Below, in pieces: positions 16,581 through 24,843 of a stretch of 30,772 bases of DNA. The position numbers and the translations under genes are program-made. This DNA comes from Oscillospiraceae bacterium (GTDB taxonomy: Bacteria > Bacillota_A > Clostridia > Oscillospirales > Oscillospiraceae). The stretch's first letter is position 1. Every line of letters starts with the position of its first letter. The notes beneath the pieces were generated by a model that ran no database searches, was not told where the DNA came from, and saw only the letters and a program-made list of their open reading frames with translations. The stretch spans positions 1-30,772 of the forward strand of contig JAGBEM010000095.1 in assembly GCA_017936985.1 (NCBI GenBank). Direction: 5' to 3'.

Positions 16581-17269
16581 TACGGAAGTACGAGGGTAGG
16601 TTTGAAGTTTAGCTTATCCGCAGCTGCCAGTTTAAAATCGATACCGTCCCAAATTCCCTCCAGCGCAAGCCCATGACTGGCACCGTGCAGATGCCCGTAA
16701 TAACACCGGCTAACGCCATAGCGTTTCAGCAGCTCCAGGATCTCCGGGCAATCATAGCCTTTATATTTGGGCGGATAGTGTAAAAATACGATCTTCTGCA
16801 GTTCACCGGCGGATTTTAAGGATGCTTCCAGACGTAGCAGTTCCCGTTTAAAAACTTTTTCATCATGCTCTCCTGATCTTTCTTCCTCAAAGAACCAGCC
16901 CCGGGTGCCGCAAACAGCATAGCCATCGTATTCAAAATGGTTGTTGTTGAGGATAAACATATCCGTGAAACCGTTCTCTTCACAGAATTTATAAAATTTG
17001 GAGGCGGTGCTCCACCAGTAGTCGTGGTTGCCCTTTAGGATGATCTTCCTGCCGGGAATCGAATTGATCCATGCAAAGTCAGCCTTAGCTTGCTGCAGAT
17101 CCAACGCCCAACTCAGATCTCCCAGCAAAACTGTCGTATCCTCCGGGCCGATCACAGACAACCCCTCTTTCAGCTTGTCCATATAACCGATCCAGGCACC
17201 GCCGAAAATATCCATGGGCTTTTCCGCCCCCAGGCAAAGATGCAGATCGCCGATCGCGTAAAGCGCCAT
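16580..17269 (-). CDS. Calcineurin-like metallophosphoesterase
   Basis: This is a cytoplasmic two-metal phosphoesterase of 229 residues. All metal-binding motifs are present in order: GDLH (Asp8, His10), LLGD (Asp51), KGNHDYWW (Asn81, His82), FLHYPP (His164) and YGHLHG (His193, His195). It resembles the stand-alone predicted phosphohydrolases of COG1768. The substrate cannot be read from the sequence. AGGAGG precedes ATG 17269, with an 11-base gap from the threonine-synthase-like gene. It is therefore the last gene of a three-gene transcript with that gene and the dipeptidase. Confidence 0.85.
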   Translation of the reverse strand: MALYAIGDLHLCLGAEKPMDIFGGAWIGYMDKLKEGLSVIGPEDTTVLLGDLSWALDLQQAKADFAWINSIPGRKIILKGNHDYWWSTASKFYKFCEENGFTDMFILNNNHFEYDGYAVCGTRGWFFEEERSGEHDEKVFKRELLRLEASLKSAGELQKIVFLHYPPKYKGYDCPEILELLKRYGVSRCYYGHLHGASHGLALEGIWDGIDFKLAAADKLNFKPTLVLP

Positions 17270-17280
17270 GCATATCCTCC

Positions 17281-18279
17281 TTACTGCATTTTTTCTTTTA
17301 GTTCTGCCGTCGTAATTCCCATCACGCCGGCAACAAAATTACCGTCACAAACCGGACTGCGTTCCGCCATCAGCAGCGCAGGGCGATTTTCACCTGTCTT
17401 GGCACGGAAGTCCAGAAGACCGCCGTAACCCAATGCCGCCTTTGGCCCAAGAATATAGCCGCTTGTACGATTTACACTGGAGATCACAGAGCAAATGCGA
17501 TCCTTGCTGATAACAGCCGCAAACATTCCGCTGCGCAGCTTTTCCGCGTCCACAGGAAGCAGACTGTAAACACCGCCATTGCTGCAAACCTCACTGTAAC
17601 GGCTGACTTCGCCGTGACCGAGAGTCTCACATACCAGCTGCTCCAAATGTGCAGGCATATTGCCATCAATCTTCACCGTTCCCAGATGCAGAAGATCCCA
17701 GGCTGCGCTGTCATCTTCGCAGCCGCAGATAATATTCGCCACAGGCAGTCCCATCTGCCGAGCATACCATACACTCATCGGAACGGAAAAATCACCGGCA
17801 GGCACAGCAACATCCACGGGATGCTCCGGGTCTGCAATTCCCTGGCGAATCAGTTCGCTAAAAATACCAGTCAGAAAAGCAACGCGAATCGCGATCCTCA
17901 CCCAGGCAGACGGCTGCTGGCAGCGCATATCGCCGCAGATCTTCTGAGCCAGTGCGCGTTCTGCCCAGGCATAGTCCCATGCCTGATTATGCCAGGTTTG
18001 CGCAACTACGATACGGTGACTGATGTCCATCGTCTTAATGGGGTATCTGCCAATGCAAAACTCCACATCCCAGCCGGTCAGCTGGCAGGCAAAGAAACGG
18101 TTCAGTATTTCTGCAACGCATTGTCCAAAGGTCTTGTTCGCCAAAGCAAGTACCTGCTGGTGATCCAAGGTCACCAGCCGAAACGGCAGGTATAAGCCCC
18201 CATCCGGCGCCCGATCCGCCAAAAGTGTCCTGTGGGCAGTATAGGCATCATGTTTGTTTCTAGTGGTTACATACAGCAT
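17281..18279 (-). CDS. Threonine-synthase-like protein lacking the PLP lysine region
   Basis: This 332-residue protein looks like a shortened relative of threonine synthase (ThrC, usually 400-500 residues). The N-terminal PDGGLYLPF (25-33) matches the DGGLY start of ThrC. Residues 159-186 (VPAGDF, then WYARQMGLPVANIICG) match the ThrC block VPSGNFG...AKxLGLPV. Between them ThrC has the PLP lysine in a FKD motif and a SGDTG phosphate-binding loop, and I see neither here. It is therefore probably not an active ThrC; a changed or non-catalytic role is inference. The frame is fully open, so it is not a fresh pseudogene. Its start overlaps the end of the dipeptidase gene by 13 bases, which suggests translational coupling. 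Confidence 0.65.
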   Translation of the reverse strand: MLYVTTRNKHDAYTAHRTLLADRAPDGGLYLPFRLVTLDHQQVLALANKTFGQCVAEILNRFFACQLTGWDVEFCIGRYPIKTMDISHRIVVAQTWHNQAWDYAWAERALAQKICGDMRCQQPSAWVRIAIRVAFLTGIFSELIRQGIADPEHPVDVAVPAGDFSVPMSVWYARQMGLPVANIICGCEDDSAAWDLLHLGTVKIDGNMPAHLEQLVCETLGHGEVSRYSEVCSNGGVYSLLPVDAEKLRSGMFAAVISKDRICSVISSVNRTSGYILGPKAALGYGGLLDFRAKTGENRPALLMAERSPVCDGNFVAGVMGITTAELKEKMQ

Positions 18280-19220
18280 TTTTCCATCACTCCCAATGCA
18301 TTTTCCCAGAAGATTTTATTCAGCGTCTTTTCATCAACACCCCGTTCCAGCAGGCGGTTTGCAAGAGCCGGATAGCTCTGTATGCCATCAAACCCGTTAG
18401 GCAGCTCATCACAGCCGTCAAGATCGCCGCCAAGGGCAATGTGCGTTCCATCCGGATCCAGTTCCAACCAATGTAAAATATGGTCGCAGACAGTATCCAG
18501 ATCCGGCTTCTCCCCTACAAAAGGCGCGCACTGATTAAATCCTGCCACACCGCCGGTTTCCATGATCGCCCGGAACATGTCGTCCGTCAAATTACGGCTG
18601 TTATCACAAACCTGCCGGCTGTTGGAGTGACTGGCAACAATGGGCTTTTCTGTGATCTTCATCATATCCCAGAAAGCCTCATCACTGATATGGCTCACAT
18701 CCACGATCATGCCAAGGCGCTGTGCTTCTTTCAGGAATTCCCTGCCCTTATCGGTCAATCCGCCGCCGGTCTTATGGGAGCCGGCGAGGATATTGTTCTC
18801 ATTCCAGCCCAAAGTCGTCATACGGAAACCAACACTGTATAGATCCTGCAGCAACGCCGGGTCAAAGCCAAAGCCCGCAGGCCCTTCAATGGTCAAAATA
18901 CCCGACATGATCCCCTTCTCCAGATTACTGCGAACCTCTTTCGCTGTATACACCTGCCGGATCAAATCGTGATTCTCTTCGATCTGGCTGAGTATCGTTG
19001 CCAACTCCCGCTCGAAGATCTCAACCGGGGATTTATGGTACCAGTCCTCCATAAAAGGTGTGGTAAAGCAGGCAAAGCACTGGGCATAACCGGTCAGCGT
19101 CTTGGCCCTTTCCAAATCGATATGATATGTATTTCTGCGAAGATCGCCAACCTCACATACATCTTTCCCCAAAAGCGCCAGCGCAGTATCGCAGTGCAGA
19201 TCAAAAACAGGTATGTTCAT
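18267..19220 (-). CDS. Membrane dipeptidase (peptidase family M19)
   Basis: M19 enzymes are dizinc peptidases that cleave dipeptides, including some with D-residues. The 317-residue protein has the expected ligands: DLHCDT (His9, Asp11), TIEGPAG (Glu112), DVSHISD (His177), ASHSNSR (His198) and GGDLDG (Asp266). No signal peptide or membrane helix is visible, so it is probably cytoplasmic despite the family name. GGGAGAG precedes ATG 19220. It is the first gene of a three-gene run with the threonine-synthase-like gene (13-base overlap) and the phosphoesterase. Confidence 0.92.
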   Translation of the reverse strand: MNIPVFDLHCDTALALLGKDVCEVGDLRRNTYHIDLERAKTLTGYAQCFACFTTPFMEDWYHKSPVEIFERELATILSQIEENHDLIRQVYTAKEVRSNLEKGIMSGILTIEGPAGFGFDPALLQDLYSVGFRMTTLGWNENNILAGSHKTGGGLTDKGREFLKEAQRLGMIVDVSHISDEAFWDMMKITEKPIVASHSNSRQVCDNSRNLTDDMFRAIMETGGVAGFNQCAPFVGEKPDLDTVCDHILHWLELDPDGTHIALGGDLDGCDELPNGFDGIQSYPALANRLLERGVDEKTLNKIFWENALGVMEKCCM

Positions 19221-19275
19221 AAAATCTCTCCCAATTCATTCCCGCATTGTACACCTAAAATGCTCAATTGTAGAT

Positions 19276-19281
19276 ATTATA
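19276..19281 (-). promoter_or_regulatory. Possible -10 element for the dipeptidase operon
   Basis: A perfect TATAAT occurs on the minus strand 56 bases before the dipeptidase start. It sits just after the terminator of the phage-like gene, where a promoter is needed. The -35 at 17 bases is only a T-run, so the assignment is weak. A second candidate is TACAAT, further downstream. Confidence 0.3.
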
Positions 19282-19295
19282 AACGATAATTGGGC

Positions 19296-19325
19296 AAAAA
19301 AAAAGAGGGCAAGCCCTCTTTTTTT
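19296..19325. terminator. Terminator after the phage-tail-like gene
   Basis: GAGGG (19305-19309) and CCCTC (19314-19318) form a GC stem flanked by a 9-base A-run and a 7-base T-run that extend the pairing. It is a classic intrinsic terminator in both directions, 8 bases after the stop at 19333. Confidence 0.88.
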
Positions 19326-19332
19326 GATTTTC

Positions 19333-20340
19333 TTATGCGATTCGCTTCCACATATAAATGGCAATGTACGGAATATAGTCATTTGTTGTACCTTCGGTTT
19401 CGTTAGTTGTCTGTACAGTGCCTGCGCTGCCAGCCGCAAAGACATCCCCTGCCCCCGCCAGGAAGATATCTTTCAGCTGTTCCCATCTACCACCAAACAG
19501 GCTGGCTGGCGAAGTCTCTGCAAAAGAAAGGTAAACCGCGCCAATAGGATACGCCATAAGACCAAGTCCCTCCCATTCGCTCCAGCTATCGCCATTATCT
19601 GTAGAATATCTTCTGTGCTTTCCTGAGCCATTCCAAGTGGTCAGTTCCTGCAAAATGATCGGCTTTTCTCCATTCACCAAAAAACCCATTGCGTTTGCAT
19701 AAGAAACATCCAAAAAGCCATGGGTACCCGGCATATTCTTAAAATTGATGCAGAATTTGTGATAATCTCCAATGCAGTTATTTGCATCCCCGCCGTTGAT
19801 GCTTTCGTAGATAAATTCCGCCGGTGCTTTTTTCGCTAAGGCCTCCCCGGTGGCCTTTGCATCTGCAGCTGCGCCTGAAATGCTAAAAGATGTATCCGTT
19901 TCAAAAGTCTCAGCCGTTTTCTTTATATCGCCTACCAATTTTGAAAGAGCCGTAAAATGCAGCTCAGCCGCAGCGCTCTCAAAACCGGGAACCGGTTCAC
20001 AAATATACGGAATATTCCACATGCCGATCTGAGCGCCATCAGAAGAATGGATGATCAGACACAGCATACCACCGCCTTTATTTTTCAGCATCTGGGTGAT
20101 CAGCTCCACAGTGACAGTGTTCCCTTCCACGCTGACCGCACTATGCTCCGCAATGTCCGTATAGTTCCCCTCGCCGCTGGTACCGGAATACCATACCGAC
20201 ACCACAGCATCCGTTGGTATCAGGTATTGCGCTCCATTATCAGTAACCACAACTTGGAATTTTCTTCCTACATCTCCCTGTTTTGCCCGCAAAAACGGGA
20301 GCTCCTCTTTGACTGAAATATCCAGGGTTATCCTTTGCAT
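19333..20340 (-). CDS. Orphan phage baseplate/tail-collar-like protein
   Basis: This 335-residue protein has two phage-like parts. The N-terminal ~125 residues (MQRITLDISV start, FQVVVTDNGAQY, WYSG) resemble the BppU N-terminal baseplate domain. The C-terminal part (AYPIGAVYLSF, then SPASLFGGRWEQL and FLAGAG) is the signature of gp10/tail-collar C-termini, which usually bind at the virion periphery. The middle has VSYANAMGFL- and STDNGDSWSEW-like segments, as in tail fibre ends. ATG 20340 is chosen because AGGAGG lies 6 bases before it; an upstream ATG at 20427 has no site. No other phage gene lies near. It is flanked by terminators at 19296-19325 and 20449-20480, so it is a single-gene unit. 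Confidence 0.78.
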   Translation of the reverse strand: MQRITLDISVKEELPFLRAKQGDVGRKFQVVVTDNGAQYLIPTDAVVSVWYSGTSGEGNYTDIAEHSAVSVEGNTVTVELITQMLKNKGGGMLCLIIHSSDGAQIGMWNIPYICEPVPGFESAAAELHFTALSKLVGDIKKTAETFETDTSFSISGAAADAKATGEALAKKAPAEFIYESINGGDANNCIGDYHKFCINFKNMPGTHGFLDVSYANAMGFLVNGEKPIILQELTTWNGSGKHRRYSTDNGDSWSEWEGLGLMAYPIGAVYLSFAETSPASLFGGRWEQLKDIFLAGAGDVFAAGSAGTVQTTNETEGTTNDYIPYIAIYMWKRIA

Positions 20341-20366
20341 ATCGTACCTCCTAAAGCAATCATTCA

Positions 20367-20392
20367 AAGAATGGCTGTAAGATGCCATTCTT
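20367..20392. repeat. Hairpin in the leader of the phage-tail-like gene
   Basis: A perfect 9-bp stem (20367-20375 with 20384-20392) has an 8-base loop, about 15 bases before the AGGAGG of the downstream gene on the minus strand. No T-run follows, so it is not a terminator. A second inverted repeat, GGTTGC-N10-GCAACC, lies at 20418-20439. No clear -35/-10 pair was found in this 108-base region, so the gene's promoter is not identified. Confidence 0.45.
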
Positions 20393-20448
20393 CGCCCTAA
20401 GAGGCAAACATCAAAGTGGTTGCCCATTGTCGTGCAACCTGCAAAAGA

Positions 20449-20480
20449 ATGAACCGCCAGGCAGCAGCCAGGCGGTTCAT
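20449..20480 (-). terminator. Terminator of the nine-gene sugar/TRAP run
   Basis: A perfect 10-bp stem (20449-20458 with 20471-20480) has a 12-base loop. On the minus strand it is followed by TCTTTT. It lies 10 bases after the stop of the TAXI gene. Confidence 0.7.
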
Positions 20481-20490
20481 AAACTTAGTA

Positions 20491-21441
20491 TTACAGCAGG
20501 TTCTTTTCCTTAAAGAACTTTTCTGCGCCGGGATGCAGCTTAGCACCCTTCAAGCCATCCAGGGCAGTTTCCAGAGACAGGTCGCCACCACGCTCATGGG
20601 TCTGCGCCAAAGTCTCCAAATTATTGAACACAGTAACCATCAGGTTGTACACGAACTCCTCAGAAAGATCTGCAGAAGCGCAAACGATGGCAGGAATAGA
20701 GAAGGTCTGCGCTTCCGCATACAGGCTGGGATAGTGATCCTTGGTGATGGTCGCAGGCACACAGTAACTGGAAACCTCCATCAGCTTGTCAAGCTCCGCA
20801 TCAGTAAAGTTAATGATAGAAATACCATGGGTCGTACCCAGTTCCAGAACACTTGCCGTGGGAATACCTGCCCAGGTAAAGGCAGCATCCACAGTGTTGT
20901 CCTTCAGGCCGGAAGCAGCATCGCTGAAGCCCAGGTAGTCGGCCTGAATGTCATCGTAAGTCATACCGTACAGGGACAGGATGGTACGTGCCATCACCTC
21001 AGTGCCAGAACCGATCTGACCAACTGCAACACGCTTGCCCTTCAGATCTTCGACTGTGCGGATATTCTCGTCGGTAGACAGAATCTGCACCACTTCGGGG
21101 AAAAAGCTGAACAGTGCCAGGCACTTGTCATTGTTTTTGCCCGCAAAGGAGTTCAGGCCGTTCTGTGCATCATACAGTGTGCTGGCAGCCACAAAGCCCA
21201 GATCCAGCTCGCCTTCCATGATCAGTGTTGCATTTTCCACAGCACCGCCGGTGGACTCAGCAGAGCAGCTGTAGCCTTCAATATCGTTGGTAATCAGGGT
21301 GGAAATGGCACCGCCAAGGGGATAATACACACCCATAACAGAGCCTGTACCGATGGAAATATACTTCTGTGTGGTCGCGCAGCCGCTGAAGCAGGATACT
21401 ACCAGCATTACTGCAAATACAAGCGCAATGATTCTTTTCAT
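20491..21441 (-). CDS. TAXI-type TRAP transporter substrate-binding lipoprotein
   Basis: TAXI proteins are extracytoplasmic binding subunits that deliver small carboxylates to TRAP permeases, which are driven by ion gradients. The 316-residue protein begins with a signal peptide (MKRIIALVFAVMLVVS) ending at a lipobox-like CFSGC. Cys21 should be lipidated and anchor the protein to the membrane. The mature part shows SIGTGSVMGVYYPLGGAI and STGGAVENATLI, typical of the family. ATG 21441 is chosen because GGAGG lies 6 bases before it; the ATG at 21453 is itself part of that site. The permease gene ends 19 bases upstream. The ligand is unknown. Confidence 0.92.
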   Translation of the reverse strand: MKRIIALVFAVMLVVSCFSGCATTQKYISIGTGSVMGVYYPLGGAISTLITNDIEGYSCSAESTGGAVENATLIMEGELDLGFVAASTLYDAQNGLNSFAGKNNDKCLALFSFFPEVVQILSTDENIRTVEDLKGKRVAVGQIGSGTEVMARTILSLYGMTYDDIQADYLGFSDAASGLKDNTVDAAFTWAGIPTASVLELGTTHGISIINFTDAELDKLMEVSSYCVPATITKDHYPSLYAEAQTFSIPAIVCASADLSEEFVYNLMVTVFNNLETLAQTHERGGDLSLETALDGLKGAKLHPGAEKFFKEKNLL

Positions 21442-21460
21442 AATTACCTCCAAATAATTG

Positions 21461-23407
21461 TTAACCGTTTGCGGTCTGTTTCTTGTGCATTTTCAGCTGT
21501 GTCAACACAATGCCGATAATGATCACAATACCGATCACATCGGTCAAATAAGACGGATGAATGACCAGGAATGTGCCTGCCAACAAAATGACTCTTTGCC
21601 AAACCTTCAAAGGGCCATACAGATAGCCAATGGAGCCACAGGCCAGGCAAATTACACCAATGAAAGAACTGATTAGACCGCTGACCATGCCCATAGCCGT
21701 TATGCCCTCAAACAGTAAGGAAGGATAGTAGCAGAACATAAACGGGATAAAGAACGCCGCAATGGATATTCGCAGACCTTGCAATGCCGTTTCCACACCG
21801 GGAGCCTTCGCAACTGCAGCACCGGCATAAGAAGTCAGCGCAACAGGAGGCGTAACTTCTGCGATCACACCAAAGTACAGAATAAACAGATGTGCCGCGA
21901 TCAGAGGAACGCCCAGCTTAGTCAGTGCAGGCACAGCAACGGTGGACAGAACGATATACTTTGCAGTAGTCGGCAGACCCATGCCCAAAATGATGGATGC
22001 GACCATGGTCAGCAGCAGTGTAGGCAACAGCTGTCCACCGGATGCAGTCAGAATCAAATCAGACAGCTTCAGACCCAGTCCGGTCAGTGTGATAACACCG
22101 GTAACAATGCCGCAGATCGCGCAGGCAACAGTGACGCTGATCGCATTATAGGCGCTGCGCTTTAAGGCATCCACAAAGGTCTTCCAGCTCATCCGGGTCT
22201 CCTTACTAAAGAAGGAGCAAAGGATCATAACACCGGTGGCATACAGAGCAGCTTTCAGCGGCGTATAGCCGATAACCATCATGATAATGATGGCCGCCAG
22301 AGGGATCAGCAGAGGTACACTGCGCTTCAGTGTGGGACCAATCTTGGGGATCTCTTCATCCGGCAGGCTAGTCAGACCGCAGCGTCTTGCTTCCAGGTCA
22401 ACCGTCAGCATGATGGAAAGGTAATACAGCACCGCAGGAATCGCAGCGGCACCGCAAACACGAAGATAAGGAATACCGGTAGTTTCTGCCATAACAAAGG
22501 CAGCTGCGCCCATAACAGGCGGCATGATCTGACCGGCAGAGGACGCAGAGGCTTCCACGCCACCTGCAAAGGAGGACTTATAGCCGCACTTTTTCATCAG
22601 CGGAATGGTGAAAGAACCGGTGGTGACCACATTGGCAAGAGAACTGCCGGAGATAGTACCCAGAAGTCCACTGGCAACAACTGCCGTCTTGGCAGGGCCA
22701 CCGGGGAATTTACCTGTCAATGCAAAGGCTAGATCAATAAACAGCTTGGCACCACCTGTTGCTTCCAGGAAGCAGCCAAACATAACAAAGGCAAACACGA
22801 AAGTGGTCGCAACGGACATAGGCGTGCCGAAGATACCCTCCAGCGTAATGAACATCTGAGAAGCCACACGCTCCAGAGAGTAACCGCGATGACCCAGCAC
22901 ACCGGGAAGATACGGGCCAAGGAAAGCATAGGCAAGGAAAACGATTGCCACAATAACCAGCGGCAGGCCTACGCAGCGACGAGCGCCTTCCAGTACCAGC
23001 AAGATCGCAATGGTACCCATGACCACATCCATAGTGTTGGGCGAACCGCCCCGTTCAACAAGAGAATCAAAATTGATAAACAGGTACGCCACACAGGCTA
23101 CGGAAAGCGCTACCAATATCCAGTCAATGATCGGCATTTTGCCACTCTTGCCGTTGATCCAGCGGTAACCAATAAAGGTCAGCACCAAAGCAAATCCCAT
23201 AGTCATAGAACGCTGCAGCACTGCAGGCAGCAGACCGAACATACCGGTATAGATCTGGAATAAGGTCCAGATGATACCGATCACCATAGCAATTCTCTTA
23301 ATCACAGGATGCAACAGATCCAGTCGGTTTTTACCTTCTGTTTCCAGTTCCTCAACATTTACGTCTACGACTTTATCTTTCTTCAAAAGCTTTTTCAGTA
23401 TAGACAT
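21461..23407 (-). CDS. TRAP transporter permease, fused small and large membrane subunits
   Basis: This 648-residue integral membrane protein is the fused DctQ-DctM (4TM/12TM) permease normally paired with TAXI proteins. An N-terminal cytoplasmic stretch (about 1-35) is followed by many hydrophobic segments. Conserved blocks include FGCFLEATGGAKLFIDLAFAL near 215, GTISGSSLANVVTTGSFTIPLM and the GGVEASASSAGQIMPPVMGAAAF region, then SIILGMGLPTTAKYI and EVTPPVALTSYAGAAV. ATG 23407 follows AGGAGG by 6 bases; an upstream ATG at 23431 has no site. Together with the TAXI lipoprotein it should import a carboxylate using a sodium or proton gradient. Confidence 0.93.
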   Translation of the reverse strand: MSILKKLLKKDKVVDVNVEELETEGKNRLDLLHPVIKRIAMVIGIIWTLFQIYTGMFGLLPAVLQRSMTMGFALVLTFIGYRWINGKSGKMPIIDWILVALSVACVAYLFINFDSLVERGGSPNTMDVVMGTIAILLVLEGARRCVGLPLVIVAIVFLAYAFLGPYLPGVLGHRGYSLERVASQMFITLEGIFGTPMSVATTFVFAFVMFGCFLEATGGAKLFIDLAFALTGKFPGGPAKTAVVASGLLGTISGSSLANVVTTGSFTIPLMKKCGYKSSFAGGVEASASSAGQIMPPVMGAAAFVMAETTGIPYLRVCGAAAIPAVLYYLSIMLTVDLEARRCGLTSLPDEEIPKIGPTLKRSVPLLIPLAAIIIMMVIGYTPLKAALYATGVMILCSFFSKETRMSWKTFVDALKRSAYNAISVTVACAICGIVTGVITLTGLGLKLSDLILTASGGQLLPTLLLTMVASIILGMGLPTTAKYIVLSTVAVPALTKLGVPLIAAHLFILYFGVIAEVTPPVALTSYAGAAVAKAPGVETALQGLRISIAAFFIPFMFCYYPSLLFEGITAMGMVSGLISSFIGVICLACGSIGYLYGPLKVWQRVILLAGTFLVIHPSYLTDVIGIVIIIGIVLTQLKMHKKQTANG

Positions 23408-23443
23408 AATTACCTCCTTTTCAGCAGTCACAGTGACTGATGA

Positions 23444-24808
23444 TTATATATTTACCTCTGAGCAGCCAGGAATCGGCTGTACAGAAGCATTGATCTGCAA
23501 AACGATCTCATTGATCGACATCTCATTACTGGGCTCTGTCAGCAGGTTGAGCAGCTTATCCTGTGCTTCTTCCGACAGCATCGGTGCTGTGATCCGTTTG
23601 AACTTAGCACAGATCCACTCCAAACTCAAAGCAGGGTCGGTATGCTCACCCGGTGCTGCAAACACGTCAGAACGGTAATATGTGCCGTCCTTGAGGGTAA
23701 TCTCCACCCATGCCAGCCGCTTCTGCGGGAATTGTGCTTCCATTTCAGGATCCACCGCAAATTCCAACCGATCCATCATTGCCAACACATCCGGATTGTT
23801 CAGCGCAGCGTTGCAAATCTGATTAAAACCAACATCCCCATGCACAAGGGCGCTTGCCACCGGGAATGCGATGTTATACTGGGCTTCATCCGTATCCCTG
23901 GGTCGGATCTTGCTGAGCTTTGCCGCAGCTGCAAAGGTATTGACCTTCACCGACTGCACATCCTTATGGGTAAAGCCATACTCTTTCATCAATGTCTGGC
24001 AGGCGAGGATAGGCTGATGCCCCCATCGGCAGCAGGTAAATGGCTTAAAATACAGATCCTGCATGTAGAACTTCTGACCCAATGTATCCAGGTATCCCTG
24101 GGCTTCCGGCAGCTCCAGAAGATGGGTCTTTCCTGTACTGCCGCAAAGAGTCTCCAGAACAGCGACCGTACCGGTCAATGCACCAAAAGGCACACCGTCC
24201 TTATTCATGGAAGGGTATTCCACAGCACGCATCACCGGTGTCAGCGGTGCATGATAATCTGCGATAGACAGCGCATTATTCAACGACACTTCATCCAGGC
24301 CCAAAATGCGTCCTACACCCAAAGCAGTACCAAACGCACCATAAGTGCCGGTGCTGTGCAAAAAGCCGTAATGCGCCTGCATAGTCAGCGCCCAACGGAT
24401 CGTAACTTCATAACAGACCACCAGTGTGGTCAGATACTCCTTGTAAGACACCTTTTTAGAAAGTGCCGCTGCCAATGTACCGGCCACAAAGGATGTGCCC
24501 GGATGGCCTTTGATCATATTGAAACCATCGTCAATATCAAAGGAGTTGCTGCTGTGACCCATGGCAATAGCTGCACCCAGCAAATTAAAGCATCGTCTGT
24601 CCCCTACAACAGGAACATTTCCTTCCATGCCGCAATTTTGTGCCAGTTTGGCACCTGCGGCATACTGACCGCCATAGCTGCCGAGAATCAATGCGCACAT
24701 TAGATCCGTAGCGCACATCAGCGCCCGTTCTTGGATCTGCTTGGGAATATCTTCCCATTTTGTTTGCAGCGCATAGCGCTCAGTACGATAATCCGTAATG
24801 AATTCCAC
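23444..24808 (-). CDS. MmgE/PrpD family enzyme (carboxylate dehydratase, decarboxylase or epimerase type)
   Basis: The 454-residue protein covers the full MmgE/PrpD fold. Known members dehydrate 2-methylcitrate, decarboxylate cis-aconitate or epimerise iminodisuccinate, so a di- or tricarboxylate substrate is likely. The active-site region reads GHSSNSFDIDDGF, then KGHPGTSF. Asp91 and His102 fit the DxxDT...HP pattern of the family, but the usual threonine seems to be glycine (Gly95), which hints at a different reaction. The start is GTG 24808 after AAGGAG. The gap to the ATP-grasp gene is 35 bases with no terminator, and to the TRAP permease 36 bases. The transporter may therefore supply its substrate. 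Confidence 0.85.
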   Translation of the reverse strand: MEFITDYRTERYALQTKWEDIPKQIQERALMCATDLMCALILGSYGGQYAAGAKLAQNCGMEGNVPVVGDRRCFNLLGAAIAMGHSSNSFDIDDGFNMIKGHPGTSFVAGTLAAALSKKVSYKEYLTTLVVCYEVTIRWALTMQAHYGFLHSTGTYGAFGTALGVGRILGLDEVSLNNALSIADYHAPLTPVMRAVEYPSMNKDGVPFGALTGTVAVLETLCGSTGKTHLLELPEAQGYLDTLGQKFYMQDLYFKPFTCCRWGHQPILACQTLMKEYGFTHKDVQSVKVNTFAAAAKLSKIRPRDTDEAQYNIAFPVASALVHGDVGFNQICNAALNNPDVLAMMDRLEFAVDPEMEAQFPQKRLAWVEITLKDGTYYRSDVFAAPGEHTDPALSLEWICAKFKRITAPMLSEEAQDKLLNLLTEPSNEMSINEIVLQINASVQPIPGCSEVNI

Positions 24809-24843
24809 AGCGTTCTCCTTTCCGGTTCATTAATAATAGAAGA

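Noticed and set aside
19333..20427. Prophage island
   Set aside because: Only a single phage-like gene is present, with no integrase, capsid, portal, terminase or lysis genes within the neighbouring kilobases. The serine recombinase lies 18 kb away and belongs to a separate element end.
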